From Mycolicibacterium sp. TUM20985 (GTDB lineage Bacteria; Actinomycetota; Actinomycetes; Mycobacteriales; Mycobacteriaceae): a DNA stretch of 64,000 bases. Position numbers and translations under genes: made by a program. Shown one piece after another: positions 53,242-61,928 of this stretch. The notes beneath the pieces were generated by a model, which saw only the letters and a program-made list of their open reading frames with translations, was not told the DNA's origin and made no database searches. Location of the stretch: assembly GCF_030295745.1 (NCBI RefSeq), contig NZ_AP027291.1:5952001-6016000 (forward strand), given 5' to 3'. Within the stretch, counting starts at the first letter, position 1, and each line of letters begins with the position of its first letter.

Positions 53242-53278
53242 CGTCCGGGTGAAGCCTGATCAAGGCTTCACCCGGACG
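53242..53278. terminator. Strong hairpin after rplI (16-bp stem)
   Basis: CGTCCGGGTGAAGCCT pairs perfectly with AGGCTTCACCCGGACG around a GATCA loop, 18 bp after the rplI stop. No U-run follows on the minus strand, which is common for mycobacterial terminators. It ends the rpsF-ssb-rpsR-rplI operon. Confidence 0.75.
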
Positions 53279-53295
53279 TATTGACGCTGGTGTTA

Positions 53296-53748
53296 TTACT
53301 CGGCGACGACGTTCAGTGACACCGCGACGCTCACCTCGGGGTGCAGGTGCACCGCGACGGCGTACGCGCCCGTCGCCTTGATGTGCGACTTCGGCAGATT
53401 CACGGTGCGCTTGTCGAGGTTCGGTCCACCGGCCTTCTTGATGGCCGCCACGACATCGCCGGCCAACACGGAGCCGAAGAGCTTGCCTGCTCCGGCAGTG
53501 CGGACCGGCAACGCCACCGGGCCCAGCTCCTCGAGAGCGGTCTTCAATTCCTTAGCGTGGTCCAGATCGCGAACGGTCTTGTTCTCGCGGGCCCGACGGA
53601 TCTCCTCGGCCTGGCGCTCGGCGCCACGAGACGCCACGATCGCCATGCCGCGGGGAAGGAGGAAGTTGCGGCCGTAGCCGTCCTTCACGTCGACGGTGTC
53701 GCCGGCCGAACCCAAGTGGTCGACCTCAGCGGTCAGAATCAGTTTCAT
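53296..53748 (-). CDS. rplI: 50S ribosomal protein L9
   Basis: 150 aa. Standard L9: MKLILTAEVDHLGSAGDTVD, GYGRNFLLPRGMA in the N-terminal RNA-binding domain, long linker helix, C-terminal domain ending VSVAVSLNVVAE. Last gene of the rpsF-ssb-rpsR-rplI operon, 21 bp after rpsR. Confidence 0.97.
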   Translation of the reverse strand: MKLILTAEVDHLGSAGDTVDVKDGYGRNFLLPRGMAIVASRGAERQAEEIRRARENKTVRDLDHAKELKTALEELGPVALPVRTAGAGKLFGSVLAGDVVAAIKKAGGPNLDKRTVNLPKSHIKATGAYAVAVHLHPEVSVAVSLNVVAE

Positions 53749-53769
53749 GTGAGTGTCTTCCGTTCCGGA

Positions 53770-54036
53770 CTAGCGCGTCGCCGCGCTGAACGGCAGCAGA
53801 GCCACCTCGCGGGCGTTCTTGACCGCGATCGCGATGTCGCGCTGGTGCTGTACGCAGTTACCGGTCACCCGGCGGGCACGGATCTTGCCGCGCTCGCTGA
53901 TGTAGGTCCGCAGCAGTGCAGTGTCCTTGTAGTCGATGATCTGGTTCTTGCCCTTCTTCGAGCAGAACGAACACTTGCGGGTCTTGATCGGCTTCTCGGG
54001 AGCCGGACGCCTCTTCGTGGAGGAGGACTTGGCCAT
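53770..54036 (-). CDS. rpsR: 30S ribosomal protein S18 (zinc-binding form)
   Basis: 88 aa. KCSFCSKKGKNQIIDYKDTA and TGNCVQHQR: the C-x2-C pair plus the later Cys form the zinc-binding C+ version of S18 (rpsR1 type), not the zinc-free paralogue induced in zinc starvation. Binds S6 in the platform of the 30S subunit. Confidence 0.96.
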   Translation of the reverse strand: MAKSSSTKRRPAPEKPIKTRKCSFCSKKGKNQIIDYKDTALLRTYISERGKIRARRVTGNCVQHQRDIAIAVKNAREVALLPFSAATR

Positions 54037-54072
54037 GTCTATCTCTTTTCTCAGTGCGTGGAATCAGTTGAA

Positions 54073-54597
54073 TCAGAAGGGAGGTTCTTCGTCGGCGCCG
54101 CTGAACGAACCGGATGCCGGGGCGCTGCCCCACGGATCGTCCTTCGGGCCGTCGTTGGAGCCACTGTTGGCGGGGGGACGGGATCCGCCGCCACCGCCTC
54201 CACCGAAGCCGCCTCCGCCGCCGCCACTGCGGCTGGCCTTGTTGACCTTGGCCGTCGCGTACTTCAACGACGGGCCGATCTCGTCGACTTCGAGCTCGAC
54301 GACGGTGCGCTTCTCACCCTCACGCGTTTCGTAGGACCGCTGCTTGAGCCGACCGGTCACGATCACCCGCGAACCGCGGGTGAGGCTCTCGGCTACGTTC
54401 TCGGCAGCCTCGCGCCAGATGCTGCACCGCATGAACAGCGGGTCGCCGTCTTTCCACTCGTTGGTCTGACGGTCCATCATCCGGGGCGTAGACGCCACCG
54501 TGAAGTTGGCGACGGCAGCCCCGGACGGCGTGAACCGCAGTTCGGGGTCGGCGGTCAGGTTTCCGACGATGGTGAGGTTGGTGTCACCAGCAGCCAC
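54073..54597 (-). CDS. ssb: Single-stranded DNA-binding protein
   Basis: 174 aa. N-terminal OB fold: TNLTIVGNLTADPELRFTPS, FMRCSIWREAAENVAESLTR; glycine-rich flexible linker (residues about 120-150); C-terminal tip DEEPPF that recruits repair and replication partners. Located between rpsF and rpsR as in all actinobacteria. Confidence 0.97.
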   Translation of the reverse strand: MAAGDTNLTIVGNLTADPELRFTPSGAAVANFTVASTPRMMDRQTNEWKDGDPLFMRCSIWREAAENVAESLTRGSRVIVTGRLKQRSYETREGEKRTVVELEVDEIGPSLKYATAKVNKASRSGGGGGGFGGGGGGGSRPPANSGSNDGPKDDPWGSAPASGSFSGADEEPPF

Positions 54598-54688
54598 GGG
54601 ATCCTCCTGGGTTGGGTGGTGTAAGTCGCATGCGAGCGGGTCGCACGCGAGCCTACGGAAGCGCTCCGACGTGCACGGCCTGTTGGGC

Positions 54689-54979
54689 CTAGTGCTTGTC
54701 GGTCCGCATCACCTTGGTCCGCAGGACGGACTCGTTGAGGCTGAGCTGGCGATCCAGCTCGGACACCGTGGCCGGTTCGGCCTTCACGTCGATGACGGCG
54801 TAGATGCCCTCGGGGTGCTTGAGGATCTCGTACGCCAACCGGCGCCGGCCCCAGATGTCGATCTTCTCGACCGTGCCGCCGTCCTTGCGGATGACGTTCA
54901 AGAACGTCTCCAGGGATGGTGCAACAGTCCGCTCGTCGAGCGTGGGGTCGAGGATGACCATGATTTCGTATGGACGCAT
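54689..54979 (-). CDS. rpsF: 30S ribosomal protein S6
   Basis: 96 aa starting MRPYEIMVILDPTLDERTVA; ferredoxin-like fold, GRRRLAYEI(L)KHPEGIYAVI region, C-terminal LRTKVMRTDKH. First gene of the ribosomal/ssb operon, with GGAGG a few bases upstream of the ATG. Confidence 0.97.
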   Translation of the reverse strand: MRPYEIMVILDPTLDERTVAPSLETFLNVIRKDGGTVEKIDIWGRRRLAYEILKHPEGIYAVIDVKAEPATVSELDRQLSLNESVLRTKVMRTDKH

Positions 54980-55199
54980 ATGAACCCATCACCTCCTATG
55001 GTCGTGTGCGGCCACGGCGTGTCCGTGGCAGGAGGGTCGCCTGCGTCGGCAACCCGGCAAGGCTACCGCAGGACCGCCTGAGCAGCGAAATCGTGCGTCG
55101 GGGCCGGGGTTCGGCAGCCGTTGTGAATCGTCTGCGATTCTGCGGCCACTTTCTCGCACAGAGTTCACGAACGACGACGGATCGAGAGTCCGCCGCGAC

Positions 55200-55673
55200 T
55201 CAGCCGCCCTCGGCGGTGCGCTTGATCGCGGCGAGCGTCACCGGGATGCCCTCCCTGGCCGCCCGCGTCCGAACGGCGATCTGCTCCTCGGCGTGCTCGC
55301 CGAACCGCCCGTGAAAGCCCTCGATGCCCTCGGGTTGGAACGCCCACGACTCGGTCAGCCGCGTGCTGCCCGCCGGGTCCGACAGGGGTTCGAGAGTAAA
55401 TCCCCAACGCACCCAACCGTCGTTCACCACCCATGCGAACTCGCGACCCGGATCGGCGGCCACCACGCGGCTGCGGGTCTCCCACGTCCGGTGGCCGTCG
55501 TCGTTACGGCCGGTGAAGTACGTGCCGACCGTCGGACCGCCGCCGTCATCCCACCAACACGCCCGACACTGCGGGCTCCACTCGCCCATCCTGGTGACGT
55601 CGGCGACCATCTCGTAGAGCTGGTCGGCATCGATGTCCACCACGACGGAGTCGCTGAATGTCAGGTCGCTCAT
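55200..55673 (-). CDS. SRPBCC/polyketide cyclase-like protein
   Basis: 157 aa from ATG 55673, overlapping the mannosyltransferase stop by 4 nt (ATGA). START/SRPBCC layout: SVVVDIDADQLYEMVADVTR, MGEWSPQCRACWW, TWETRSRVVAADPGREFAWV, a long C-terminal helix. Such proteins bind small hydrophobic ligands. It replaces the short gene found at this place in M. tuberculosis; the link to the cell-wall genes is only positional. Confidence 0.8.
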   Translation of the reverse strand: MSDLTFSDSVVVDIDADQLYEMVADVTRMGEWSPQCRACWWDDGGGPTVGTYFTGRNDDGHRTWETRSRVVAADPGREFAWVVNDGWVRWGFTLEPLSDPAGSTRLTESWAFQPEGIEGFHGRFGEHAEEQIAVRTRAAREGIPVTLAAIKRTAEGG

Positions 55674-57322
55674 GTCCTCGTCAACTCCTGCTCGGGTTGG
55701 ATGGCCGGTTCCAACGGCGTGGGTCGCAGCCGGGCGGGCAACCACTTGGGCGGCGCGTCCGGCGCGTGGTCGAATACCCCGCCCGATGGGTCGTCAACCC
55801 GGCCGCCGTGGCGAACCAGGTCGAGTTCCGGACGGTAGATCTGGCGAATCACCAGTGCGCACAGCGTGATCACCGCGATGTCGCGGAGCAGCACTGTGGT
55901 GGTGAACCATTCCTGCGGCAGGCCCATCTTCTGCTCACCGAACAGATAGAGCATTCGCGGCACCCAGACCAGTGCGTCAATCGTCATCCACACCAACAGG
56001 ATTCGGCGATGCGGCAGCGCGAGAACCGCCAGCGGCACCAACCACAGCGAGTACTGCGGACTCCACACCTTGTTCGTCAGCAGGAACGCCGCGATGACCA
56101 GGAACGCCAGCTGCGCCAGCCGCGGCCGCTGCCTGGCCGTCAGCCCGACGTAGGTGATTCCGCAGAGGCACACCGCGAACAGCACCGCCGTCACGGCGTT
56201 GGTCACCGACGGCGGTTCCCAGAAGCCGAGGTTCGGATCGAATCCCGGCCAGCCGGTGAACGACTTCACGACGTTGTAGATCGAATCCATGTCATCGCCA
56301 CGACGGGTGTTGAGCCGGAAGAACTCCGTCCATCCGCGAGGGTAGAGCACCATGATCGGCAGGTTGACCACCAGCCACGCCACCACCGCGGCGGCGGCCG
56401 TCTTGCTCACCTCGCGCATCCGGCCGGTGCGCAACCCGAGTATCACCATCGGCACCAGCAGCAGCAGCGGATACAGCTTGAGCGCCACGCCGATCCCGAT
56501 CAGGACACCCGCCACCGCCGGTCGTCGACGGGCCCAGGCCAGCATCGCGCCCGCCGCGCACGCCGTCGCGAGGGCATCGAAGTTGGTGAAGATCTGGAAG
56601 ATCAACAGCGGTGACGCCGCGACGAGGGCCGCATCCCACACCCGCCGGCCCGCCAATCGTGCCGTCGCCCACACCGTCGCCAGCCACGCCAGCGCCAGAC
56701 CGAATGCGGCGATGTTGAAGAACATCACGACCTCGGCCATGACGGGCACCGCGACGAGCTTCGTCAACGCCGTATACGTCTTCGCCAAGGCCATCGACAC
56801 GTACTGGTAGAGCCCCGTCAGCACCGGATACTCCATGTACCGCACGGCGGGGGCACCGTCGTACTGCGTCGCGGGCGCGCCCTTGGCGTCTCTCTCGACC
56901 CAGGAGGACTTGTACGGAAACTTCCCCTGGCTCAACAACTCTGCGGTGTATAGGGGAACGGTGTCCGAGTAGCACAGCTCGTAGTACGCCCGCTGGTTCT
57001 CCCAAACCGCCACTCGCTGGTCGGCGGTGCCGGTATCCGTCGACTGCAGGCACGCCGCCTTAGTCGAATACCCCAGCGCCAGGAACACCAGCGCGATCAT
57101 CAGCATCACCCGCAGCGGCGTCATGAACCGCGCCCTGCCGATCAGCGCATGCCTGCCGACCGGGCCGCCGATCGCACCCGCCAGCGCCGCGCCGATCGTG
57201 TCCGTCCGGCTGGGCAGGTCGCGGTCGTCGTCACTGCGCAGATCTTCCGCCAGCGGAGCTGGCGATACGGCCGAAGCCAGCGGTGCACTCGTCGTCGGCC
57301 TATTCGAGTCCTGCTCGATCAC
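55670..57322 (-). CDS. GT87-type (DUF2029) polyprenol-dependent mannosyltransferase-like membrane protein
   Basis: 550 aa with about ten membrane segments from residue 70. The loop after helix 1 has the acidic/aromatic signature YMEYPVLTGLYQYV, and FTNFDALATA and ALKLYPLLLLVPM follow, typical of GT87/DUF2029 enzymes (PimE, MptB-related) that use polyprenyl-phosphate sugars outside the membrane. Orthologous by position to Rv0051, immediately downstream of ponA1 (4-bp overlap). Probable role in arabinogalactan/lipomannan or protein glycosylation. Confidence 0.87.
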   Translation of the reverse strand: MIEQDSNRPTTSAPLASAVSPAPLAEDLRSDDDRDLPSRTDTIGAALAGAIGGPVGRHALIGRARFMTPLRVMLMIALVFLALGYSTKAACLQSTDTGTADQRVAVWENQRAYYELCYSDTVPLYTAELLSQGKFPYKSSWVERDAKGAPATQYDGAPAVRYMEYPVLTGLYQYVSMALAKTYTALTKLVAVPVMAEVVMFFNIAAFGLALAWLATVWATARLAGRRVWDAALVAASPLLIFQIFTNFDALATACAAGAMLAWARRRPAVAGVLIGIGVALKLYPLLLLVPMVILGLRTGRMREVSKTAAAAVVAWLVVNLPIMVLYPRGWTEFFRLNTRRGDDMDSIYNVVKSFTGWPGFDPNLGFWEPPSVTNAVTAVLFAVCLCGITYVGLTARQRPRLAQLAFLVIAAFLLTNKVWSPQYSLWLVPLAVLALPHRRILLVWMTIDALVWVPRMLYLFGEQKMGLPQEWFTTTVLLRDIAVITLCALVIRQIYRPELDLVRHGGRVDDPSGGVFDHAPDAPPKWLPARLRPTPLEPAIQPEQELTRT

Positions 57323-59793
57323 GGCGGAGGCGGCGGCGCAGTGATCGTCGGGGTGGGAGCTGCCGCCGGGTCACCGGGTCCCGGGGGCGGCGCCTGCGGC
57401 GGGGCGGTGATCGTCGTCGGCGGACCGAACGGGATGGTGATCCCCGGACCCAACTCGATCGTCGGTTGGATGACCGTCTCCGACGCCGGTGGCGGCGGAG
57501 GTGGTGGCGGTGGTGGCGCCGGTGCGACGGGCGGGCCGGCGTAACCGCCGATCTCCGCCGGCTTCGGGAACGATTCGTTGTCAGTGCCGTCGAGGGCGCC
57601 GTCCATCGTCGCCTTCCAGATGTCCGACGGGATGCCCGAGCCGTAGACCGATCCGCCCGAACTGTTCACCAGCGGCTTGGTGCCCTCGGTGGTGCCCACC
57701 CACACTGCCGTCGACAGCGACGGCGTGTAGCCGACCATCCAGGCGTCCCGGTTGGCGTCGGTGTCACCGAGCTGATTGGTGCCGGTCTTGGCCGCGGACT
57801 GCCGACCGCCCGCCAGGTTGTGACCCCGCGAGTAGCCCGCGATGGGACGCATCGCGGCCGCGACGTTGTCGGCGACGGCCTTGTCGATCTTCTGCTCGCC
57901 GGGGTCATCCTGCGCCGCGGCATCGAAGAGCACCTGACCGTCGGACCGCACGACCTTCTGGATGAAGTGCGGCCGATGGTAGACACCGGAATTGGCGAGT
58001 GTGGCGTAAGCCGAGGCCATGTCGATCACCCTGGACTGGTACTGGCCGAGCACGACGCCGTTATTCGGCGGCCCGCCCTTGCCGTCCTCGCTCAAGGTGT
58101 GCTCGACGCCGGGGAAGCTCTCGGCGACACCGGCCGCATGCGCCGCGTCCGCGACGTCCTGCGGTCCGTTCTTCAGCTTCAGCATCAGCCGGTAGTAGCT
58201 GGTGTTCAGCGACTGCTTGAGCGCCTCGGCGATGTTGCAGGTGCCGCAACCCTCACCCTCGACGTTGCTGATCTTGATGCCGTTCACCTCGACCGGCGAG
58301 CTGTCGACCTGGTAGCCCAGCCCGATGCCCTGCTGCAACGCCGCGACCAACGCGAAGACCTTGAACGACGACCCCGTCGGCAGGCCCGCCTGCGCGAAGT
58401 CGAACCCGTTGGCGTCCGACCCGCCGTAGTACGCCCGCACCCCGCCGGTCTTGGGATCGATGGACGCGACCGCGGTCCGCATGTCCGGGTCCTGGCCCTC
58501 CATGTACTCGGCGACCGCGTCCTCGGCGGCCTTCTGCGCCTTGGGGTCGATCGTCGTGGTGACCTGTAGGCCCTCGGTGTTCAACGTCTGTTCGTCGATG
58601 TTGAACAGGTCCATCAGTTCCTTGGTGACCTGTCGCTCGATCAGGCCGTTGGGCCCGGTCGTCTGGTTCTGCGCGCTGGCCTGATCCGCGGGCACCGTCG
58701 GCGGGAACACCTGCGCGGCGCGGTCACCCTCCGACAGGGCGCCCATCGTCACCATGCCGTCGAGCACCCAGTTCCACCGTTCGGCCGAACCCTCGGGGTC
58801 CACGGCCGGGTCCAGGGCTGACGGCTGCTGGATCAACGCCGCAAGCAGCGCGCCATCGGAGACGTTCAGCTGTTCGACGGGCTTGCCGAAGTAGGCCTGT
58901 GACGCCGCCGCGATGCCGTACGCGCCGCGGCCGAAGTAGATGATGTTGAGGTAGGACTCCAACACCTGATCCTTGGACCACTCGCCCGACATCTTCGTCG
59001 AGATGACGAGTTCCTTGGCTTTTCGAACCAGCCCGCCCACGCCCGAGCGCGCATCGCCGACGAGCGCGTTCTTCACGTACTGCTGCGTGATGGTCGAGCC
59101 GCCCTGGAGGTCACCGCCGAAGATGTTGTTCTTGAAGGCGCGCAGGAAGCCGGTGAAGGAGAACCCGGGGTTGGAGTAGAAGTCACGGTCCTCGGCCGCC
59201 ATCACCGCGTCACGCACGTGCACCGGGATCTGGTCGATGTCGACGTCGACCCGGTTGCCCTCGGGCGGCACGATCTTCGCGATCTCACTGCCGTCGCTGG
59301 CGAGGATCGTCGACACCTGGTTGGTGCGGATGTCACCGGGCTTCGGGATATCGACGATGACGTAGGCCATCGCGAACGTCACGATGGGCACCAGGATCGC
59401 GAGTACCAGAGCGACCAGCGATCCGCGTCGAATCCACTTCCAGTTGACGTGGAACTGACGGCCCGGGCCCTTACCTCCAGGCGGTCCGCCACCCGTCGGC
59501 GGCCCCGGCGGGGGCTGCTTCGGCGGTGGGGTTCCGTCGAGCGCGGCCTTGACGACGTCGATCTGGTCGCGGTACTGCGGCGGAGGTGCGCCGGTGACCG
59601 GCGGGATGACCATCGTCTGGCGGTCGTCGGGTCGCGCCGGGGGGCGTGGCTGCGGGATCGCCCGCGTCGGACCGTCCGCGCCCGAGGGTGCCGAATGTCT
59701 GCCTAGCGGTGGTGGCGGCGCGCCCGTACCGCCAGCCGGGGACTCCTTGCGAACGTCGTCGGCTGGCTGTTCGTGGCGCCCTTCGCTATTCAC
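57319..59793 (-). CDS. ponA1: Bifunctional penicillin-binding protein PonA1
   Basis: 824 aa. Cytoplasmic proline-rich N-terminus (about 115 aa), one membrane helix (residues about 122-146), transglycosylase GT51 domain with AAEDRDFYSNPG (catalytic Glu) and GGSTITQQYVKN, transpeptidase domain with GSSFKVF (SxxK), SLNTSY (SxN) and AAKTGTNQLGD (KTG). C-terminal PASTA-free, proline-rich tail of about 100 aa. Synthesises and cross-links peptidoglycan at the pole. First of the ponA1-GT87-SRPBCC series; its ATG overlaps the DUF5318 gene end by 8 bp. Confidence 0.96.
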   Translation of the reverse strand: MNSEGRHEQPADDVRKESPAGGTGAPPPPLGRHSAPSGADGPTRAIPQPRPPARPDDRQTMVIPPVTGAPPPQYRDQIDVVKAALDGTPPPKQPPPGPPTGGGPPGGKGPGRQFHVNWKWIRRGSLVALVLAILVPIVTFAMAYVIVDIPKPGDIRTNQVSTILASDGSEIAKIVPPEGNRVDVDIDQIPVHVRDAVMAAEDRDFYSNPGFSFTGFLRAFKNNIFGGDLQGGSTITQQYVKNALVGDARSGVGGLVRKAKELVISTKMSGEWSKDQVLESYLNIIYFGRGAYGIAAASQAYFGKPVEQLNVSDGALLAALIQQPSALDPAVDPEGSAERWNWVLDGMVTMGALSEGDRAAQVFPPTVPADQASAQNQTTGPNGLIERQVTKELMDLFNIDEQTLNTEGLQVTTTIDPKAQKAAEDAVAEYMEGQDPDMRTAVASIDPKTGGVRAYYGGSDANGFDFAQAGLPTGSSFKVFALVAALQQGIGLGYQVDSSPVEVNGIKISNVEGEGCGTCNIAEALKQSLNTSYYRLMLKLKNGPQDVADAAHAAGVAESFPGVEHTLSEDGKGGPPNNGVVLGQYQSRVIDMASAYATLANSGVYHRPHFIQKVVRSDGQVLFDAAAQDDPGEQKIDKAVADNVAAAMRPIAGYSRGHNLAGGRQSAAKTGTNQLGDTDANRDAWMVGYTPSLSTAVWVGTTEGTKPLVNSSGGSVYGSGIPSDIWKATMDGALDGTDNESFPKPAEIGGYAGPPVAPAPPPPPPPPPPASETVIQPTIELGPGITIPFGPPTTITAPPQAPPPGPGDPAAAPTPTITAPPPPP

Positions 59794-60208
59794 TGGCCGT
59801 ACGCGGTCGGTGAGCCCGCCGGCCGGGTGCCGCGCGCTTCGGAGAACGTGGTGCGCCGAGCACGTATGACTTGACCAGATGATTCCAACTGCACGTTCGG
59901 CAGACCTCCACGACGTGCACCGCGAACTCGTCGAACTTGGCTGCTAGCAAGACCAACTCCTCCGTAGTGCGGGCTGATCCCGACACGGCGCCCATGTGAT
60001 CGCCGAAGACCCACGACACCAGCGTTAGCTGTTCCTTGCGACATATTGGACACATCACCTGACTGGTCTTGCCGTGAAATTTGGCGGCGCGCAGTAGATA
60101 CGGATTGGCGTCACAGACCTCGGAGACACCGGTGCGTCCCGAGTACACCTCGGCCAGCAGGGACCGCCGCTTGAGCGCGTAGTCCACCACCTGTCGCTGC
60201 AATCGCAC
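59786..60208 (-). CDS. DUF5318 family zinc-ribbon protein
   Basis: 140 aa, GTG 60208. MCPICRKEQLTL and VCRTCSWNHLVKSYVLG give two CxxC pairs for a zinc ribbon. Orthologous by position and sequence to Rv0049, conserved next to ponA1 in mycobacteria. The -10-like TACTCT at 60216-60221 lies 7 nt before the GTG, so the transcript is probably leaderless. Function unknown. Confidence 0.88.
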   Translation of the reverse strand: MRLQRQVVDYALKRRSLLAEVYSGRTGVSEVCDANPYLLRAAKFHGKTSQVMCPICRKEQLTLVSWVFGDHMGAVSGSARTTEELVLLAAKFDEFAVHVVEVCRTCSWNHLVKSYVLGAPRSPKRAAPGRRAHRPRTASE

Positions 60209-60215
60209 GGAGACC

Positions 60216-60221
60216 AGAGTA
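60216..60221 (-). promoter_or_regulatory. -10 element for a leaderless DUF5318-ponA1 transcript
   Basis: TACTCT (minus strand), 7 nt before GTG 60208, no Shine-Dalgarno. The spacing puts the transcription start at the initiation codon. Confidence 0.5.
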
Positions 60222-60306
60222 CGTCGGGCCCTTCCCGGCGAAGCTGAGACTGTGCCGGTCTCGGCCCGGTTTCGCGTCTGGTCTGCGCCGATGGCCGGTG
60301 AACTCC

Positions 60307-60312
60307 TACGAT
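60307..60312 (+). promoter_or_regulatory. -10 element for leaderless membrane protein gene
   Basis: TACGAT, 7 nt before GTG 60320; supports GTG 60320 over the upstream TTG at 60314, which would lie before the transcription start. Confidence 0.5.
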
Positions 60313-60319
60313 CTTGGTC

Positions 60320-61201
60320 GTGGCAGGAAGCTCAGGGCGGCAGACGGCAAGTACCCGCGCCAAGGACAGCGACCGGAACAACACGTGCCAGGTACTCGAC
60401 AGTGCGCTCAGCGACGGACAACTGTCGATGGAGGAGCACCGCCTCCGGGTGGCGGCCGCAACTCAGGCCGCCACGCTGGGCAACCTGCAGCATCTCGTCG
60501 ACGACCTGCAGACCGAGAACGCGCCGGTCCAGATGCCAAACCTGAGTCGACCCTCGCGGTTCGCGGGCGGCTCGGGCGTGGCGGCAGGCTTGGGGACGCG
60601 GGCCGCGGTGGCCGGTGTCCTGGTGGTGCTCGGCATCGCGATCGGGTGGGGGCTCTACGGCAACACGAGCTCACCGCTGAGCTTCACGTCCGATCCCGGT
60701 GCCAAGTCCGACGGGATCCCCGCGAAGGTGATCACGCCGCCGAAGCAGTTGCAGTCCCTCGGCGGCCTGAACGGATTGCTCGAGCAGATGCGCCAGCGGT
60801 TCGGCGACACCATGGGCTACGGCCTCGTCATCTATCCCGAGTACGCCGTGCTGTCGCGGGCGGACCCCACCGACGACCGACGCAAACTCAGCTACACCTA
60901 CCGCGGCGGGTTCGACGACCCCTCGACCTCGGCGAAGGACGCGGATGACGTACCGGTCGACCTCGGCGCCTTCGACGTGGAGAAGACCGTCGCCCTCCTG
61001 CGGGGCGCGGCGGAAACGGTCGGCCTGCAACAGCAGGACGTCAAGGCGGACAGCACCTATCTCAGCATCGACCCGGCCAACGACCCGTTGGCACCCGGCG
61101 CGCTCCAGCTGCGGGCCAGCGTGTCGAGCGAGTTCGGAAGCGGTGCGGTCACCTTCGCGGGCGACGGCACCATCAAGCGGATCGACAGCGCCGTCAGCTG
61201 A
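60320..61201 (+). CDS. DUF1707-like membrane-anchored protein (Rv0048c type)
   Basis: 293 aa from GTG 60320. N-terminal DUF1707-like segment (NNTCQVLDSALSDGQLSMEE, HRLRVAAATQAATLGNLQHL, VDDL), one membrane helix (residues about 89-110, RAAVAGVLVVLGIAIGWGLY), and an extracytoplasmic domain of about 170 aa with TMGYGLVIYPEYAVLSRADP. Conserved beside the PadR-ino1 genes in mycobacteria. Function unknown. Confidence 0.85.
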   Translation: MAGSSGRQTASTRAKDSDRNNTCQVLDSALSDGQLSMEEHRLRVAAATQAATLGNLQHLVDDLQTENAPVQMPNLSRPSRFAGGSGVAAGLGTRAAVAGVLVVLGIAIGWGLYGNTSSPLSFTSDPGAKSDGIPAKVITPPKQLQSLGGLNGLLEQMRQRFGDTMGYGLVIYPEYAVLSRADPTDDRRKLSYTYRGGFDDPSTSAKDADDVPVDLGAFDVEKTVALLRGAAETVGLQQQDVKADSTYLSIDPANDPLAPGALQLRASVSSEFGSGAVTFAGDGTIKRIDSAVS

Positions 61202-61241
61202 CCTGCGGAAATACTCCACGCCCTAATGTTCTGTGGTTCCG

Positions 61242-61272
61242 ATGTAGCGTTATATATATCGGCGCGATACAG
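61242..61272. promoter_or_regulatory. AT-rich operator candidate upstream of PadR/ino1
   Basis: TGTAGCGTTATATATATCGG is the only AT-rich stretch in this neighbourhood, with TATA repeats between GTAGCG and GATACAG. It is placed where a PadR protein would bind to repress itself and ino1. Confidence 0.4.
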
Positions 61273-61323
61273 TTTTGCGAGGTGTCGCACCATCGTAGCG
61301 ACCGCGCAAAGGAGGTGATTCGG

Positions 61324-61884
61324 GTGTTGGAGCTCGCCATCCTGGGACTTCTCCTCGAATCGCCCATGCACGGTTACGAACTGCGCAAGCGCCTCACGGG
61401 CCTGCTGGGCGCCTTCCGGGCGTTCTCGTACGGTTCGCTCTACCCGGCCCTGCGCCGGATGCAGGCCGACGGACTCATCGTCGAGGAGTCGGCCCCGGTG
61501 GGCGCCGTCAAGGTGCGGCGCGCCCGGCGGGTCTACGTACTCACCGACGCGGGCCGCACCCGTTTCACCGAACTCGTCGCGGATACCGGACCGCAGAACT
61601 ACACCGACGACGGCTTCGGCGTTCACCTGGCCTTCTTCAATCGCACCCCGGCCGAGGCCAGGATGCGGATCCTGGAAGGTCGCCGCCGTCAGGTGGAGGA
61701 ACGCCGAGAGGGCCTGCGTGAAGCCATCGCGCGCGCCACCAACTCGCTCGACCGCTACACCCGCCAGCTACACCAACTCGGGCTCGAGTCCAGCGAGCGC
61801 GAGGTCAAGTGGCTCAACGACTTGATCGCGGCTGAACGCGTGGCCGCACCCGGGCACGTCGAGACCGCCCCAGAACAGCCCTAA
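61324..61884 (+). CDS. PadR-family transcriptional regulator
   Basis: 186 aa from GTG 61324, fixed by AAAGGAGG 8 nt upstream; the frame is open to 61282, but that adds a non-conserved extension. Starts MLELAILGLLLESPMHGYEL RKRLTG, the standard PadR winged-helix (HGYEL, YGSLYPALRRMQADGLI), with a C-terminal dimerisation helix domain (EARMRILEGRRRQVEERREG). Upstream of ino1 by 44 bp and co-oriented; probably regulates inositol synthesis. Confidence 0.93.
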   Translation: MLELAILGLLLESPMHGYELRKRLTGLLGAFRAFSYGSLYPALRRMQADGLIVEESAPVGAVKVRRARRVYVLTDAGRTRFTELVADTGPQNYTDDGFGVHLAFFNRTPAEARMRILEGRRRQVEERREGLREAIARATNSLDRYTRQLHQLGLESSEREVKWLNDLIAAERVAAPGHVETAPEQP

Positions 61885-61928
61885 CAACACCCGAACCGCA
61901 GTCGTCGGTATTAGAAGGAGATCGCCCC

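Noticed and set aside
53341..54624. A 427-codon plus-strand frame across rplI, rpsR and ssb
   Set aside because: It is the antisense shadow of three ribosomal/ssb genes in high-GC DNA; no conserved protein content.
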